Source of the DNA: CAVYOE01 sp963770155 | GTDB lineage: Bacteria; Actinomycetota; Thermoleophilia; Solirubrobacterales; 70-9 | Length of the DNA: 64,000 nucleotides | Assembly (NCBI GenBank): GCA_963770155.1 | Contig: CAVYOE010000001.1 | Location: 62,001-126,000, forward strand | Direction: 5' to 3' | Shown: positions 27,328 through 36,566 of the stretch, piece after piece | How the letters are laid out: every line of letters starts with the position of its first letter | Numbering within the stretch: the stretch's first letter is position 1 | Notes under the pieces: generated by a model | What the model was told of the DNA's origin: nothing | Seen by the model: the letters and a program-made list of their open reading frames with translations, nothing else | Databases searched by the model: none | Translations under genes and position numbers: made by a program

Positions 27328-27880
27328 CCAGGTTGGCGCGCACCGCCTCGACCGGCACCTCACCGGTCGTCTCGCGGTAGCGCTCGAGCTCTCCGGCCCC
27401 GAGGCCGGAGAAGGCGGTCTCGACCGCCTGCAAGTAGGTGGCAAGGACGACGGCGCCGACGGGCGGCTCAGGCGCGAAGTTCTCCGCCTTGGCGACATAG
27501 GTGAAGACCGGCGGCGCACCGGCTGACCCGGCGCCGCCGCCCACCGGCACGACCTGATCCGTCACGTCGATCCGGTCGTAGCGCATCTCGCGCAGGTCGA
27601 GGCGGTACAGATCGCTCGTCTCGAGCTCGAATACGGCGCCGTTGACCGGACCGGCGGCATCCTCGCCCCGCTCGAGGTTGAGACCCAATATGTAGGGAGG
27701 GAGGCTGCCGTCGGCGAGCGCGAAGGTCTTCTCGGCTCGCCGGTTGTCGCGGGCCTGCGACCAGCGGCGCTTCCAACCCTTCAGGTCGGCGCGACCGAGC
27801 GTGCCTGGCGAGCGCCCCAGTGTCTGCTCGACGCTCGCGCGGGAGACGAGCGAGCCGTAGCCGAAGACCGACGGGCTCAC
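27287..27880 (-). CDS. Gamma-glutamylcyclotransferase-like protein
   Basis: The 197-aa product begins with the GGCT-fold signature FGYGSLVSR at residues 6-14. LKGWKRRWSQA, LGLNLERGEDA (usually a conserved loop), and a C-terminal ...ELERYRETTGEVP helix are consistent. The catalytic glutamate of the family lies in the second half but cannot be assigned with certainty here. GGCT-like proteins cleave gamma-glutamyl amides or act in small-molecule tailoring. The gene overlaps the start of addA by 4 bases, so it is probably translated with the helicase genes. Its end overlaps the convergent gene at 26143. Confidence 0.75.
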   Translation of the reverse strand: MSPSVFGYGSLVSRASVEQTLGRSPGTLGRADLKGWKRRWSQARDNRRAEKTFALADGSLPPYILGLNLERGEDAAGPVNGAVFELETSDLYRLDLREMRYDRIDVTDQVVPVGGGAGSAGAPPVFTYVAKAENFAPEPPVGAVVLATYLQAVETAFSGLGAGELERYRETTGEVPVEAVRANLVKDRIPPGNPRTW

Positions 27881-30800
27881 GCCAGCGCCTCCGCCTCCTC
27901 CCGCAGGGTGAGCTCTGGGCCGTAACTGCAGAGCCGCTCGCGCGCCGGGCAGTCGTGGCAGAGAGCCTTATGGGGAGAAGCGGTGACCACGAACCGCCCG
28001 TCGGCGATCCCGGCGAGCAGGCGCTCGATCTCCGCCTGCGCCTCGGCGAGCTCCTCCGGGCCGAAGGTTTCCTCGACGGGCTCGTCGGGCCGCTCGAGGA
28101 AGACGTAGGCCGAGCGGATCGTCACCGGGCCGCCGCCGTTTCTGGCGCGGGCGGCGGCCAGCGCATAGATGGCACGCTGGACCCGATAGCGGCCGATCTG
28201 GTCGCCGGGGCTGCCGCCACGGAGCGCATCGGTCTTGTAGTCGAGGACCAGGGGAGGCTCGCCGTCCGCTTCGGCGAGCAAGTCGATCGAGCCGCGGATC
28301 AGGGTTTCGCCGAAGGGGAGAACGAAAGCGGTCTCGGGATGCACGGAGGCCCCAGCGCTACGAAGCGACTCGCATAGCGGCGAGCCGAGCCAGCCCTCGA
28401 GCATCGCGGTGGCCCGGTCCAGCTCGCTGTCGGTGGCCGCGAGTCCCTCTGCTTGCAGTGCGGCGGCACAGCCGTTGCGATCCGGGAGCTCCCAGCCGCC
28501 GCGGGCGCTTTGCTCGAGCAAGGTGTGGATCGCATTCCCGAACCCGAATCGCTCTGCCCTGGTTGCCGGTTCTCCCGGCGGAGGCAGCTCGCCGGTCTCG
28601 CGTTCCCGCTCGCCCTCGTCATCGCCCCGCTCTGGATCCGGGCGCGGCTCCGGCTGCTCGACCCCGAGCACGCGCTCGACGTAGAAGCGGTAGCCGCAGC
28701 GTTCGTAGGCCGAGATCGCCGAGTACGAGAGCCGCGCGCTCGCCAGAACGCCGGGGGGAACCGCCGGAAGCAACGGCGGCGAGGATGGTTCGATCGGGGC
28801 GTCGTCCTCGGGGGCGGAGGCGCGCTGCTCGAGCCGGGCCCCGGCGCCCGCGTCGGGCAAGCTCACGGTTACCGCGATCTCGCTGGGTCCGGCAACTGCC
28901 TCGAGGCCCGGACGCGGCTGCGGTGGGTCGACCTGGACCTTCGCTTCACCCGACTCGCCGGCGCCCAGGAGGTCGCCGAGCCCCCCGCTCTCGCGCCAGG
29001 CGGCGACGAGTCGGTCGGTCACCGGGGTCCCAGGCTTGATCTCGGCATCGGCCTTTCGGTTCGGGTTGAAAACACCGCTGAGCAGCAGCCGCCTGCGGGC
29101 GCGCGTCGCAGCGACGTAGGCCAGGCGCAGCGCCTCCTCGGACTCCTCGCGCTCGGCCAGCTCGCCCAGCGGGTCGTACTCGTAGATCTTTTCGGCCTGG
29201 TTCCCGAGGCGCGCGAGCTGGAGTCCGACCCTGAGTGGGGCGGGCCCCTCGTCTGTGTCCTCGTCGCCCACGGCGTCGGCCGATCCCGCCGGCTCCGGCT
29301 CGGAGGCAGCAGCACCGATCCGGATGTTCGGCCGGTAGCCGCCGGCGAGCAGGCCGCGGCCCAGATCGGCCACTGCGACCACGTCGTACTCGAGTCCCTT
29401 GGCGTTGTGGACGGTGAGAATCCGGACCCCGTCGTGCTCCTCCGCTGCGGTTGCCGCCTCGGCCTCGCGCTCGCGGCTGGTCTCTGCCTCGGCGTAGGCG
29501 AGGAAACCGGCCAGGTCCGGGCCCTCGTTGCGCTCGAACTCGCGCGCCAGGCGCATCAGCTTGCGGACGTTCGCCCAGCGCGCCGCCCCGCGGTCCCGCA
29601 TCAGAGTCGCCAGGTCATAGCCCGAATCCTCGCAGCAGCGCTCGATCAGGCCCTCGAGCCCGAGCAGCGCGGGCTGGTCCCGGAGTGCCTCGATCCTTTC
29701 CCGGAAGCGCCGGAGGCGCTCCACGTCGACATCGGGGATCGCAGCGGTCCACCGGGCCTTCTCCTCATCCTCCTCCTCGTCTTCCTCAGCCTCGGAGGTG
29801 ACATCGCTGAGCGCGTACCAGAGGCGTCCACCACCGGCGATCCGGCGCAGCAGCCAGAGGGTGTCCGGGAGAACCGCACAGGCGGGCGAGGCCAGGGCGC
29901 CGAGCAGAGCCTGGTCGTCGAGCGGATTCGAGATCACGGCGAGGATCGCGATCACGTCCTCCACCTGTTGCTGCGACCAGTAGCCGCGACCGCCGACGAC
30001 ATAGGGGGAGAGGCCGGCGCCATCAAGAGCTTGCTCGAAGGCGGCAACGTGGGTGAACGCACGCAGCAGAACGACGATGTCGGAGGCCCTGGTCTCGCTT
30101 GTATCGCAGAGGTTCTTGAGCCGGGCGGCGAGCAGCCGCGCCTCCGCTACCCGGGAGTGAGGCGACGGCTCGTCATCGGAGGTGCGCAGCTCTACCTCAT
30201 CCGCCTCCCAGCCCCGCTCGGCGGTGAGCAGCAGCTCGACCGCGGGCTCAGCCTCAGATTCCGTCTGACCCGGCCCGGTCTTGATCTGCTCCTCCGAGCC
30301 GATCGCCAGCGGCAGGAAGCCATCGAGAAGCGCGTTCCCGAGCGCGTTGACGGCGCCGAGCACCGGAGTGTCCGAGCGAAAGTTGCCCGTCAGGGTCAGC
30401 GAGCGGCCGCGGTCGTCGGGAAGCGTCTCGAAGCGCCGGCGCTCGGCACGGAACACCTCGAGGTCCGCGTGGCGGAAGCCGTAGATCGACTGGAATTCGT
30501 CCCCGACGCAAAAGAGGCGACTCTCCGGGCCCTGGAGCTGCCGCAGCAGAGCTAGCTGGACAGCGTTGGTGTCCTGGAACTCGTCGACCATGATCTGCTT
30601 GAAGCGGCCGCGATAGATGTCCCTGATCGCCGTGCTCTGCACGAGCAGCGCCACCGTGCGCAGCTGCAGGTCTTCGAAGTCGAGTCCCGAGCGCTCGCGC
30701 TTGAGGTCCGCATAGTGCCGGCCGAAGCTGGAGACCAGTTCTCGAAGGGAGCCGTAGGCCCAGCCGAGCTCGATTTCGGCAAGCGCCCGCCGAGCGGCTT

Positions 30801-31593
30801 GCTGCGCGTCGCGATAGCGCGCGGCGCACTCGCCCTGAAAAGCCTGGGCGTTGGTCTTGAGCTCGAGCGGCGCCACCTCCTCGATGCTGGGAAGCGCCCC
30901 GCCGCCGTCGCCGCCAGCTCCGGCCGCCGCGGCAAGCTCGCGAGCCCGCTCGAGCTGCGCAAGCAGCGGCTCCGAGCCCTTCTTGGCATCCGCGGCGCAC
31001 TCCGCCAGCGCCGCCTCGGCGGCGCGGCCCAGGTCCGCAACGGCGGTAGCGGGGTCTCCCGGCTCGAGCTCGGGCAGCTCCGGCTCGGCCTCGCCCCGGC
31101 TGCGGAGCTCGTCGTGGGCGGTCTGGACGATCGAGCGCAGACCGCGATCGCGCACCGCCGCGAGCAGCTCCGCTGTCACCTCGCCGTTCTCGGCGGTGAG
31201 CGATTCGTCAATCGAACGCTCGAAGGCGCGGGCTGCCAGCCGCTCCGCCTCCGGCGCCTCGAGCACCCGAAAGCGCGGGTCGAGCCCGGCGGCGGCCGGG
31301 TGTGCCGCGAGCAGCCGCCTGCAAAACCCGTGGATCGTTCCGATCCATGCGGCGTCGGCAGCGGTCCCGAGCCTCCGGCGGATCCGCGCGCGCAGCTCCT
31401 CGGCGGCGCGCTCGGTGAAGGTGAAGGCGAGCACTTCCTCGATCCCGAGACCGTCCTCGACCACCGAGGCGCAGAACCGGTCGACGAGCACGCTCGTCTT
31501 GCCCGTGCCCGCTCCCGCCTGGAGGAAGACGTCGACCTCCCGCGCAGCGACGGCGGCGGCCTGCTCTGGCGTCGGTTCGCGCTGGCCGCTCAT
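27877..31593 (-). CDS. addA: RecB/AddA-like ATP-dependent helicase-nuclease subunit
   Basis: The 1238-aa protein processes double-strand breaks for recombination. SF1 UvrD-like helicase motifs: PTPEQAAAVAA (Q), Walker A AGAGTGKTS at 26-34, AFTFTERAAEEL (Ia), MVDEFQDT (II), GDEFQSIYGFR (III), LTGNFRS (IV), TVHNAKGLEYDVV (V), AYVAATRARRRLL (VI). The C-terminus is a RecB-family nuclease: SIDLLAE with D1104 and D1118-YK in VLDYKTD. Unlike Bacillus AddA, it also has Fe-S cluster-type cysteines: one in RCGYRFYVER and three in LCHDCPARERLC (1212, 1215, 1222). It overlaps the partner gene by 4 bp (ATGA). Confidence 0.93.
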   Translation of the reverse strand: MSGQREPTPEQAAAVAAREVDVFLQAGAGTGKTSVLVDRFCASVVEDGLGIEEVLAFTFTERAAEELRARIRRRLGTAADAAWIGTIHGFCRRLLAAHPAAAGLDPRFRVLEAPEAERLAARAFERSIDESLTAENGEVTAELLAAVRDRGLRSIVQTAHDELRSRGEAEPELPELEPGDPATAVADLGRAAEAALAECAADAKKGSEPLLAQLERARELAAAAGAGGDGGGALPSIEEVAPLELKTNAQAFQGECAARYRDAQQAARRALAEIELGWAYGSLRELVSSFGRHYADLKRERSGLDFEDLQLRTVALLVQSTAIRDIYRGRFKQIMVDEFQDTNAVQLALLRQLQGPESRLFCVGDEFQSIYGFRHADLEVFRAERRRFETLPDDRGRSLTLTGNFRSDTPVLGAVNALGNALLDGFLPLAIGSEEQIKTGPGQTESEAEPAVELLLTAERGWEADEVELRTSDDEPSPHSRVAEARLLAARLKNLCDTSETRASDIVVLLRAFTHVAAFEQALDGAGLSPYVVGGRGYWSQQQVEDVIAILAVISNPLDDQALLGALASPACAVLPDTLWLLRRIAGGGRLWYALSDVTSEAEEDEEEDEEKARWTAAIPDVDVERLRRFRERIEALRDQPALLGLEGLIERCCEDSGYDLATLMRDRGAARWANVRKLMRLAREFERNEGPDLAGFLAYAEAETSREREAEAATAAEEHDGVRILTVHNAKGLEYDVVAVADLGRGLLAGGYRPNIRIGAAASEPEPAGSADAVGDEDTDEGPAPLRVGLQLARLGNQAEKIYEYDPLGELAEREESEEALRLAYVAATRARRRLLLSGVFNPNRKADAEIKPGTPVTDRLVAAWRESGGLGDLLGAGESGEAKVQVDPPQPRPGLEAVAGPSEIAVTVSLPDAGAGARLEQRASAPEDDAPIEPSSPPLLPAVPPGVLASARLSYSAISAYERCGYRFYVERVLGVEQPEPRPDPERGDDEGERERETGELPPPGEPATRAERFGFGNAIHTLLEQSARGGWELPDRNGCAAALQAEGLAATDSELDRATAMLEGWLGSPLCESLRSAGASVHPETAFVLPFGETLIRGSIDLLAEADGEPPLVLDYKTDALRGGSPGDQIGRYRVQRAIYALAAARARNGGGPVTIRSAYVFLERPDEPVEETFGPEELAEAQAEIERLLAGIADGRFVVTASPHKALCHDCPARERLCSYGPELTLREEAEALA

Positions 31594-34500
31594 CCCTGGT
31601 TCTCCTCCTCTTCAGGGGTCTCGTCATCGGGCACTCCCCGCTCGCGCCGGCAGATCGTCTGCCACTCACACCAGTCCGGGCAGCTGCCCCCGATCGGCTT
31701 GCGGGCGATGCGCCCGGCCCGGATCTCGGCGGCGATCCGGCGGGCCTCGGCCACGGCATCCTCGAGGGCGCGGTCGAAATCGTCCCGCTCCCAGGCATCC
31801 TTGCCGACCAGGTCGATCCCGGCGAGGGCCCCGTCCTGCTCCTCGTCGAGCACGAGGCCGCGCGGCCGGCGGTCCTTCGTCCCTCCTAGCGGGCGGTAGA
31901 GCCCGCCGACCGGCTCCAGCCCCCAGACCTCCCGGGACGCAACCATGTAGAGCTGCAGCTGCAGCTTGCCCTTCTCGACCAGCTCAGCGGCCTTCGGGAC
32001 CTGGCGCGAGAGCTTGTAGTCGCTGACCAGCGCCGTCCCTCCCGACGGAGCGACGTCGATCCGGTCGATTGCTCCGTGCAGTCGCAACTCGCCCAGGTCC
32101 AGCGCCGGCTTCTCGGCATCATCGGTTCCGAATTCCGCCTCGAGCAGCGCCGGCTGCAACGCCTGTTCGCTCGCGGCTTCGTCGCGGAGAAACGCCGCCA
32201 GCAGGCCGGCGACGCGGCGCAGGGCGGGGGCGGCGTGTGGGTCGCCGACGTCAAGGCTCCGATCGGGGCCGTGCTCCGCTACCAACTCATCCGCCCGCTC
32301 TCGCCAAGCGGCCAGGGTCTCGGGCGTCGGCCGCGGGGTACCGCCGGGGGACTCTTCATAGAGCTGTTGCAAGACCCTGTGGGCAAGACCGCCAAGCCGG
32401 AGTGGCTCATCGACCAGGTCCAGCCGCCTGGGGCTGAGCTCGTGCCCTACGAACCACCGGTAGGGACAGGTGGCGTATTCCTCCAGGGTGGAGGCGCCGA
32501 ACAGGTCGTTGGCCTCCAGCGCCTCGAGCACCGGTTCCAGCTGCAGCGGCCCCGGCTTCAGCCGGTCCTCGGCAGTGACCGCTTCTGCGGCGACCAGCAC
32601 CTCGGTCAGCGAGTTACGGGTCTCGGCATCGATCACGGCCGAATCGAGCCCCTGCGCCCAGCGGTCCCGGCCGAGAGCCGCGAGCGCTCGCGCAAGCTCC
32701 CGTTGGGAGGGGGCCGCGCCGGCGGTAATGACGACATCGCCCAGCTCCCGCCGCTTGGTGTGGGATTCGAGCAGTTCGTCGTCGGCGTCAGGGTCGGCGG
32801 GCTCGGTGGGCTCGAGCAGCGTGCGGACCTCGTCGATGAATGGACTGCGCCCGAGGGCGCGCCCGGCGTCATCAGTCGCCATCCAGGAGAGGTAGAGGCG
32901 CCGGCGAGCTCGCGAGAGGCAGATCGCGAACAGGTAGCGCTCCTCCTCCTCGGTCGAAGCTCGCGGCGGCAGCTCCAGCGCCTCGCGCTGTTGGTCGGAG
33001 AGAAGGGGGGAGCCGGGGTCGCGTCGCGGGAACTCTCCCTCCTGCATCGAGGCGACGAACAGGTGGTCGACTCGGCCGGCCCGAAGGCGGTACGGGCTCG
33101 CGATCCGGACCCTGCCCTGGACCGAGCCGCGGTGCAGCTCCACCTGGGAGGTCTCGATTGCCTCGATCAGGCCTTGCGGGGATGGCTCGAGCTCCGCCAG
33201 GCCGGCGAGCTCGTGCAGGGCGACCTCCGCCACCGCTCCGGCGCGCAGCTCGAGCGCGCGCTCACGCCCCGCCATCGCGGCCTCCCGCTGCAGCGGAAAT
33301 TCGGCGATCTGCCGGGCCAGCCGGGCCAGCACCTCGGCCTGCGGTGCGCCCGGCTCGGCGGCGCGCAGCTCGGTCAGTTCGAAGCGCTCGGTTCCGCCGA
33401 GCTCGAGCCATTCGGCTTCGGCTTCGGCGCTGGTACGTAGGCCTTTCTCCCGAGCCCGCAGCTCGAGCTGGTCGACGCGCCAATTGGCGGCGCGGCCGGG
33501 TGTGCGCAGGAAGGCGATCAGGTCGTCGGCGCCGCCGTCGAGGAGAGCCGCACGGACCAGGGCGACCAGTCCGCGGCCGGTCGCGGTCGCGGCCACCGGG
33601 ACGCTTGCCTCGACCGCGACCGGAATGCCGTAGCCGTCCAGGATGCGCAGCCACAGATCGGCTGAACGGGCGGGGTTGCGCAGGGCGATTGCGATCTCGT
33701 CCGGCGGGGTCCCCTCGTGCAGGAGCGCGGCGATCTCGGTCCCGATCTGCTCGATCTCGTTGCGGTCTCCCGCCGACTGCAGAAAGACCAGCTCGGGCCC
33801 CGGTTCGATGCGCGGGGCTTCGGGGCGGAGAAAATTGCGATCGAGGTGGAACAGGGTGGCGGAGGGGGTATTAGTTGGCTCGGCCTCGAGCCGGGTCTCA
33901 TTCGCGGGGCCGAGCTCAAGCAGCTGTCCGTAGAGGCGCGCCCTGGCCGCAAGCGCTTCCCGGTCTTCATATGTGATCGCGACGGTGATCTCCGCGGCCG
34001 CCGCAAGGGCACCGATCAGGGCGAGCTGCTCTGGATTCAGGTCGTCGAATCCGTAGAGGAAGACGGGCCGCCCTTTCCAGGACGCGGGATCAGAGGCCAG
34101 CCGCTCGGTCGCCGCGCCCGCCACCAGGTGGCGGTCGCCGCGGCCGCAGCGGTCACGCAGCTCGCTCCAGCTCTTGTACAGGGAGACGAGCTCGCCCCCG
34201 TACCCGCCGTCTTCGAGCCGGGCAGCCCGGGCGGCGAGCTCGTCGGGATCGACAAGCGCCCGCTGGAACTCCTCCAGCAGGCGCTCGAACGCGTCGGCAA
34301 AGCCCGGCCGCTGGGCGGAATCCGCGAGGAGCCGGAGACGGGTTCGCTCCGCGGCGGCGCGGGCGAGGTGGACTCGCTCGGACCGGGTCAATACGTTGCC
34401 CGAGACGACCCCGGCGGCACGGGCGACCTCGCCGAAGAGGCCGCCGAAGGTGACCACCGACCCGCCGAGGAATGCTGACCCGCTCAGCTCCCGCTCGAAG

Positions 34501-34625
34501 CGGTCAGCGTCGTCGAAAGTGGGGACGACGAGCAGCGGATCCCCGCCGGCCTGTTCCCTGAAGGCGCGGATCACCGCGCCGGCCTTTCCGGAGTTGGAAG
34601 GGCCCACGATTAAGTTCAGCGCCAG
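31590..34625 (-). CDS. addB: AddB-like helicase-nuclease partner subunit
   Basis: The partner of the helicase-nuclease at 27877. From a CTG at 34625, 7 bases after AAGGAGG, the product is 1011 aa; the alternative GTG at 34607 would begin directly before the Walker A loop and cut off its first beta-strand (LNLIV). The loop reads GPSNSGKA, with Ala in place of Ser/Thr, fitting a subunit that does not drive translocation. A RecB-type nuclease follows (GAIDRIDVAPSGG, VSDYKLSRQ), and an AddB-type Fe-S set: CPYRWFV about residue 700 and CPDWCEWQTIC near the C-terminus. Together with addA this is a helicase-nuclease of the AddAB/AdnAB class. Confidence 0.85.
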   Translation of the reverse strand: MALNLIVGPSNSGKAGAVIRAFREQAGGDPLLVVPTFDDADRFERELSGSAFLGGSVVTFGGLFGEVARAAGVVSGNVLTRSERVHLARAAAERTRLRLLADSAQRPGFADAFERLLEEFQRALVDPDELAARAARLEDGGYGGELVSLYKSWSELRDRCGRGDRHLVAGAATERLASDPASWKGRPVFLYGFDDLNPEQLALIGALAAAAEITVAITYEDREALAARARLYGQLLELGPANETRLEAEPTNTPSATLFHLDRNFLRPEAPRIEPGPELVFLQSAGDRNEIEQIGTEIAALLHEGTPPDEIAIALRNPARSADLWLRILDGYGIPVAVEASVPVAATATGRGLVALVRAALLDGGADDLIAFLRTPGRAANWRVDQLELRAREKGLRTSAEAEAEWLELGGTERFELTELRAAEPGAPQAEVLARLARQIAEFPLQREAAMAGRERALELRAGAVAEVALHELAGLAELEPSPQGLIEAIETSQVELHRGSVQGRVRIASPYRLRAGRVDHLFVASMQEGEFPRRDPGSPLLSDQQREALELPPRASTEEEERYLFAICLSRARRRLYLSWMATDDAGRALGRSPFIDEVRTLLEPTEPADPDADDELLESHTKRRELGDVVITAGAAPSQRELARALAALGRDRWAQGLDSAVIDAETRNSLTEVLVAAEAVTAEDRLKPGPLQLEPVLEALEANDLFGASTLEEYATCPYRWFVGHELSPRRLDLVDEPLRLGGLAHRVLQQLYEESPGGTPRPTPETLAAWRERADELVAEHGPDRSLDVGDPHAAPALRRVAGLLAAFLRDEAASEQALQPALLEAEFGTDDAEKPALDLGELRLHGAIDRIDVAPSGGTALVSDYKLSRQVPKAAELVEKGKLQLQLYMVASREVWGLEPVGGLYRPLGGTKDRRPRGLVLDEEQDGALAGIDLVGKDAWERDDFDRALEDAVAEARRIAAEIRAGRIARKPIGGSCPDWCEWQTICRRERGVPDDETPEEEENQG

Positions 34626-34729
34626 GTCGCATCCTCCTTCTTTTTCGTCGGTTTTTGCCGTCGGGGGGCGACTCTACCCTTGCCGCGACTCGTACCCGAA
34701 GTAGTCCTAGAAGGAGGCTCAGTACTGAC

Positions 34730-35185
34730 ATGTCGCTCTGTTTCGTAGATCCGGCAGACGCGATTCGCGCGATGGCTGATTCGATCGGCCGCGAAGCCCG
34801 CCGGCAGCTCCTCGGCGAGGTGGTCCGCGCCTGGGTCGACGAGATCCCCGAGGACGAGCTCGACACGCACTACGCCAAGGCGATCTCCGAGCTCGACGAG
34901 CACGACATCTCGGTGCTGGCGGCATGGCACGGGTCGATGGAGGCCGGTCAGCCGGTGCCGAACCGCGACTTCCTGATGGGCTCGTTCGATTCACTCGGCG
35001 ACCACCGGCGCGAGGCGCTGAAGCTCGCCGCCGGGTTCCGCGGCGAGGAGGCCTTCGAGGCCGGACTCACCGAGGAGCGCGCGCTCGACACCGTCCTGGA
35101 GTGGCTCTCCGCCCCTCGCCTGATGGAGCTGGCGACCGAGGCGATGGACCTCTACATCTGGGACCGGGTCGGCAGCGACAACTAA
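34730..35185 (+). CDS. Conserved hypothetical protein (151 aa)
   Basis: ATG at 34730 follows AAGGAGG (34711-34717) by 12 bases. The product is soluble, acidic and helical: DAIRAMADSIGREARRQLLGEVVRAWVDEIPEDEL, HDISVLAAWHG, SLGDHRREALKLAAGFRGEEAFEAG, EWLSAPRLMELATEAMDLY. No TM segment and no recognised domain. Divergent from addB; its stop overlaps by 4 bp (CTAA) the convergent HAD gene. Function unknown. Confidence 0.65.
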   Translation: MSLCFVDPADAIRAMADSIGREARRQLLGEVVRAWVDEIPEDELDTHYAKAISELDEHDISVLAAWHGSMEAGQPVPNRDFLMGSFDSLGDHRREALKLAAGFRGEEAFEAGLTEERALDTVLEWLSAPRLMELATEAMDLYIWDRVGSDN

Positions 35186-35838
35186 CGAGCCGGGCCAGAC
35201 TCAATTCCAAGACTGGCCCGGATCTCTGGAATCGCCTGCTCGTTGTCCTGGTAATGAACCGCGGTCATCCCGAGCGCGGCCGCGGCCTCGCAGTTGTGCG
35301 GGAGGTCGTCGATGAAGAGACAGTCGCGGGGATGGACACCGTTGCCGAGGCGCTCGAGGGTGATCTCGTAGATCTCGGGCTCCGGCTTGCGACAGCCCAC
35401 GAAGGCTGAGTCGACCACGACCTCGAAGATCTCGTCGATCGGCATCATCGCCCGCCACCTCGACTCCCACTCGCGGACGTTGTTGGTCAGCAATGCCATT
35501 CGCAGGCCGCTGTCTTTCAGCTCTCGCATCAGCCCGATCATCTGCTCATTCGGATTCAGTGCCTCGAAGTAGAGCTCGCTGAACCTCCGCAGCGTGGGCC
35601 GGCGCCCGAGCCGGGTCTCGAGCTCGGCCTCCAGCTTGGCGTGGAAATCGCTCTCGCTCATGACGCCTTTCTCCAGCTCGAACAGGGGATGCTCCCCCTC
35701 GCGAGTGGCGATCTCCTGCATCGCGCCCCCGAGGTCCTCGAACGAGAGACCGGTCTCCTCCTGGACCGCGGCGAACGACTGCACCAGCGGTGTGGTCAGC
35801 ACCCCGCCGAAGTCCGAGATCACCGTGGTGATCGTCAT
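35182..35838 (-). CDS. HAD-superfamily hydrolase
   Basis: ATG at 35838 gives 218 aa and overlaps the upstream stop (ATGA). The HAD motifs are near-canonical: motif I VISDFGGVLTTP, where the second Asp of DxD is replaced by Gly (DFGG), motif II LLTNNVREWE (TNN), motif III with the conserved Lys in FVGCRKPEPEIY, and motif IV FIDDLPHN (DD). The Asp-to-Gly change matches a HAD branch (epoxide hydrolase-/ haloacid-dehalogenase-like, with VFDFGGV) and not the phosphatase DxD type. The cap is the small helical C1 type (residues about 20-95). Substrate unknown. The gene is cotranscribed with the two genes downstream in coordinates (35835-37104). Confidence 0.87.
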   Translation of the reverse strand: MTITTVISDFGGVLTTPLVQSFAAVQEETGLSFEDLGGAMQEIATREGEHPLFELEKGVMSESDFHAKLEAELETRLGRRPTLRRFSELYFEALNPNEQMIGLMRELKDSGLRMALLTNNVREWESRWRAMMPIDEIFEVVVDSAFVGCRKPEPEIYEITLERLGNGVHPRDCLFIDDLPHNCEAAAALGMTAVHYQDNEQAIPEIRASLGIESGPAR

Positions 35839-36566
35839 TTCCGGCGCCAGAGCATGTAGCTGCCGGATCCATCGACGCCTTCGACGGTCCAGTCGAAGAA
35901 CGAAGCCTGCAGGCGCCACCCATCGAGCTCGAGGGCGGTGCCGCAGACCCGGGTGCCGGCACCGCGCAGCGGCGCCTGGTCTTCGCGACTGACCCAGAGC
36001 TCGAGCCCGGCCCGCATCTGGTCGCCATCCCGGTCGTACTGGGTCGAGAGCAACGGCTCCTCGACTGGCGCCGGTGCTGCTCCGTCTGGGCCGAGCAGCC
36101 AAGCCTCGGTGCGCTCCTCGCTGTGCCCCGGCACGTCCGGCTCTCGCGCCGAGCGCAGGCCGAGGGCGGAACCGTCGCTTTGGACCGCTGCCAAGGTGCG
36201 CACCAGGCCGGCACCGTTGATCGCGGCCGGGTCGGCTTTCAGCGCCGCACCCGCGCCCTCGAACGAGCGGTCCTCGCCGTCATGACTGACGGTGACGGTG
36301 GCGCGACCGCTCCCTACCGGGTCGGCCGCGCCGCCTGGTTGGAGCGTCACCTCGATCGAGGTTCCTGTGAGCTTCCCCTCGGCCCTGGCGCCGCCGCCGG
36401 CCTCGTCGAGCTGGACCGCGTCAGATGTACCCGCCGCAAGGACCTCGGCGCCTCGGAACAGAACCAGTGTCGCCTCGCCGTCCCCGATCCCGGGCAGGCC
36501 GCGGCCGACCCAGCCGCGGATGCCACTGCCGGGGTCGGTGAACTCGAGCGCCAATGGGTCAGACAT
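35835..36566 (-). CDS. Hypothetical protein (243 aa)
   Basis: A soluble beta-rich protein with no signal peptide: LEFTDPGSGIRGWVGRG, LVLFRGAEVLAAG, VEVTLQPGG, SFEGAGAALKADPAAINGAGLVRTLAAVQ, and a C-terminal YMLWRRK. The pattern suggests a beta-barrel of the lipocalin/CalC type, but the family is not clear. It overlaps the fxsA gene start (8 bp) and the HAD gene (4 bp), so the three form a compact operon. Function unknown. Confidence 0.6.
   Translation of the reverse strand: MSDPLALEFTDPGSGIRGWVGRGLPGIGDGEATLVLFRGAEVLAAGTSDAVQLDEAGGGARAEGKLTGTSIEVTLQPGGAADPVGSGRATVTVSHDGEDRSFEGAGAALKADPAAINGAGLVRTLAAVQSDGSALGLRSAREPDVPGHSEERTEAWLLGPDGAAPAPVEEPLLSTQYDRDGDQMRAGLELWVSREDQAPLRGAGTRVCGTALELDGWRLQASFFDWTVEGVDGSGSYMLWRRK

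Noticed and set aside
28453..30555. A 700-aa plus-strand frame opposite addA
   Set aside because: Antisense shadow. The minus strand carries complete SF1 helicase motifs.
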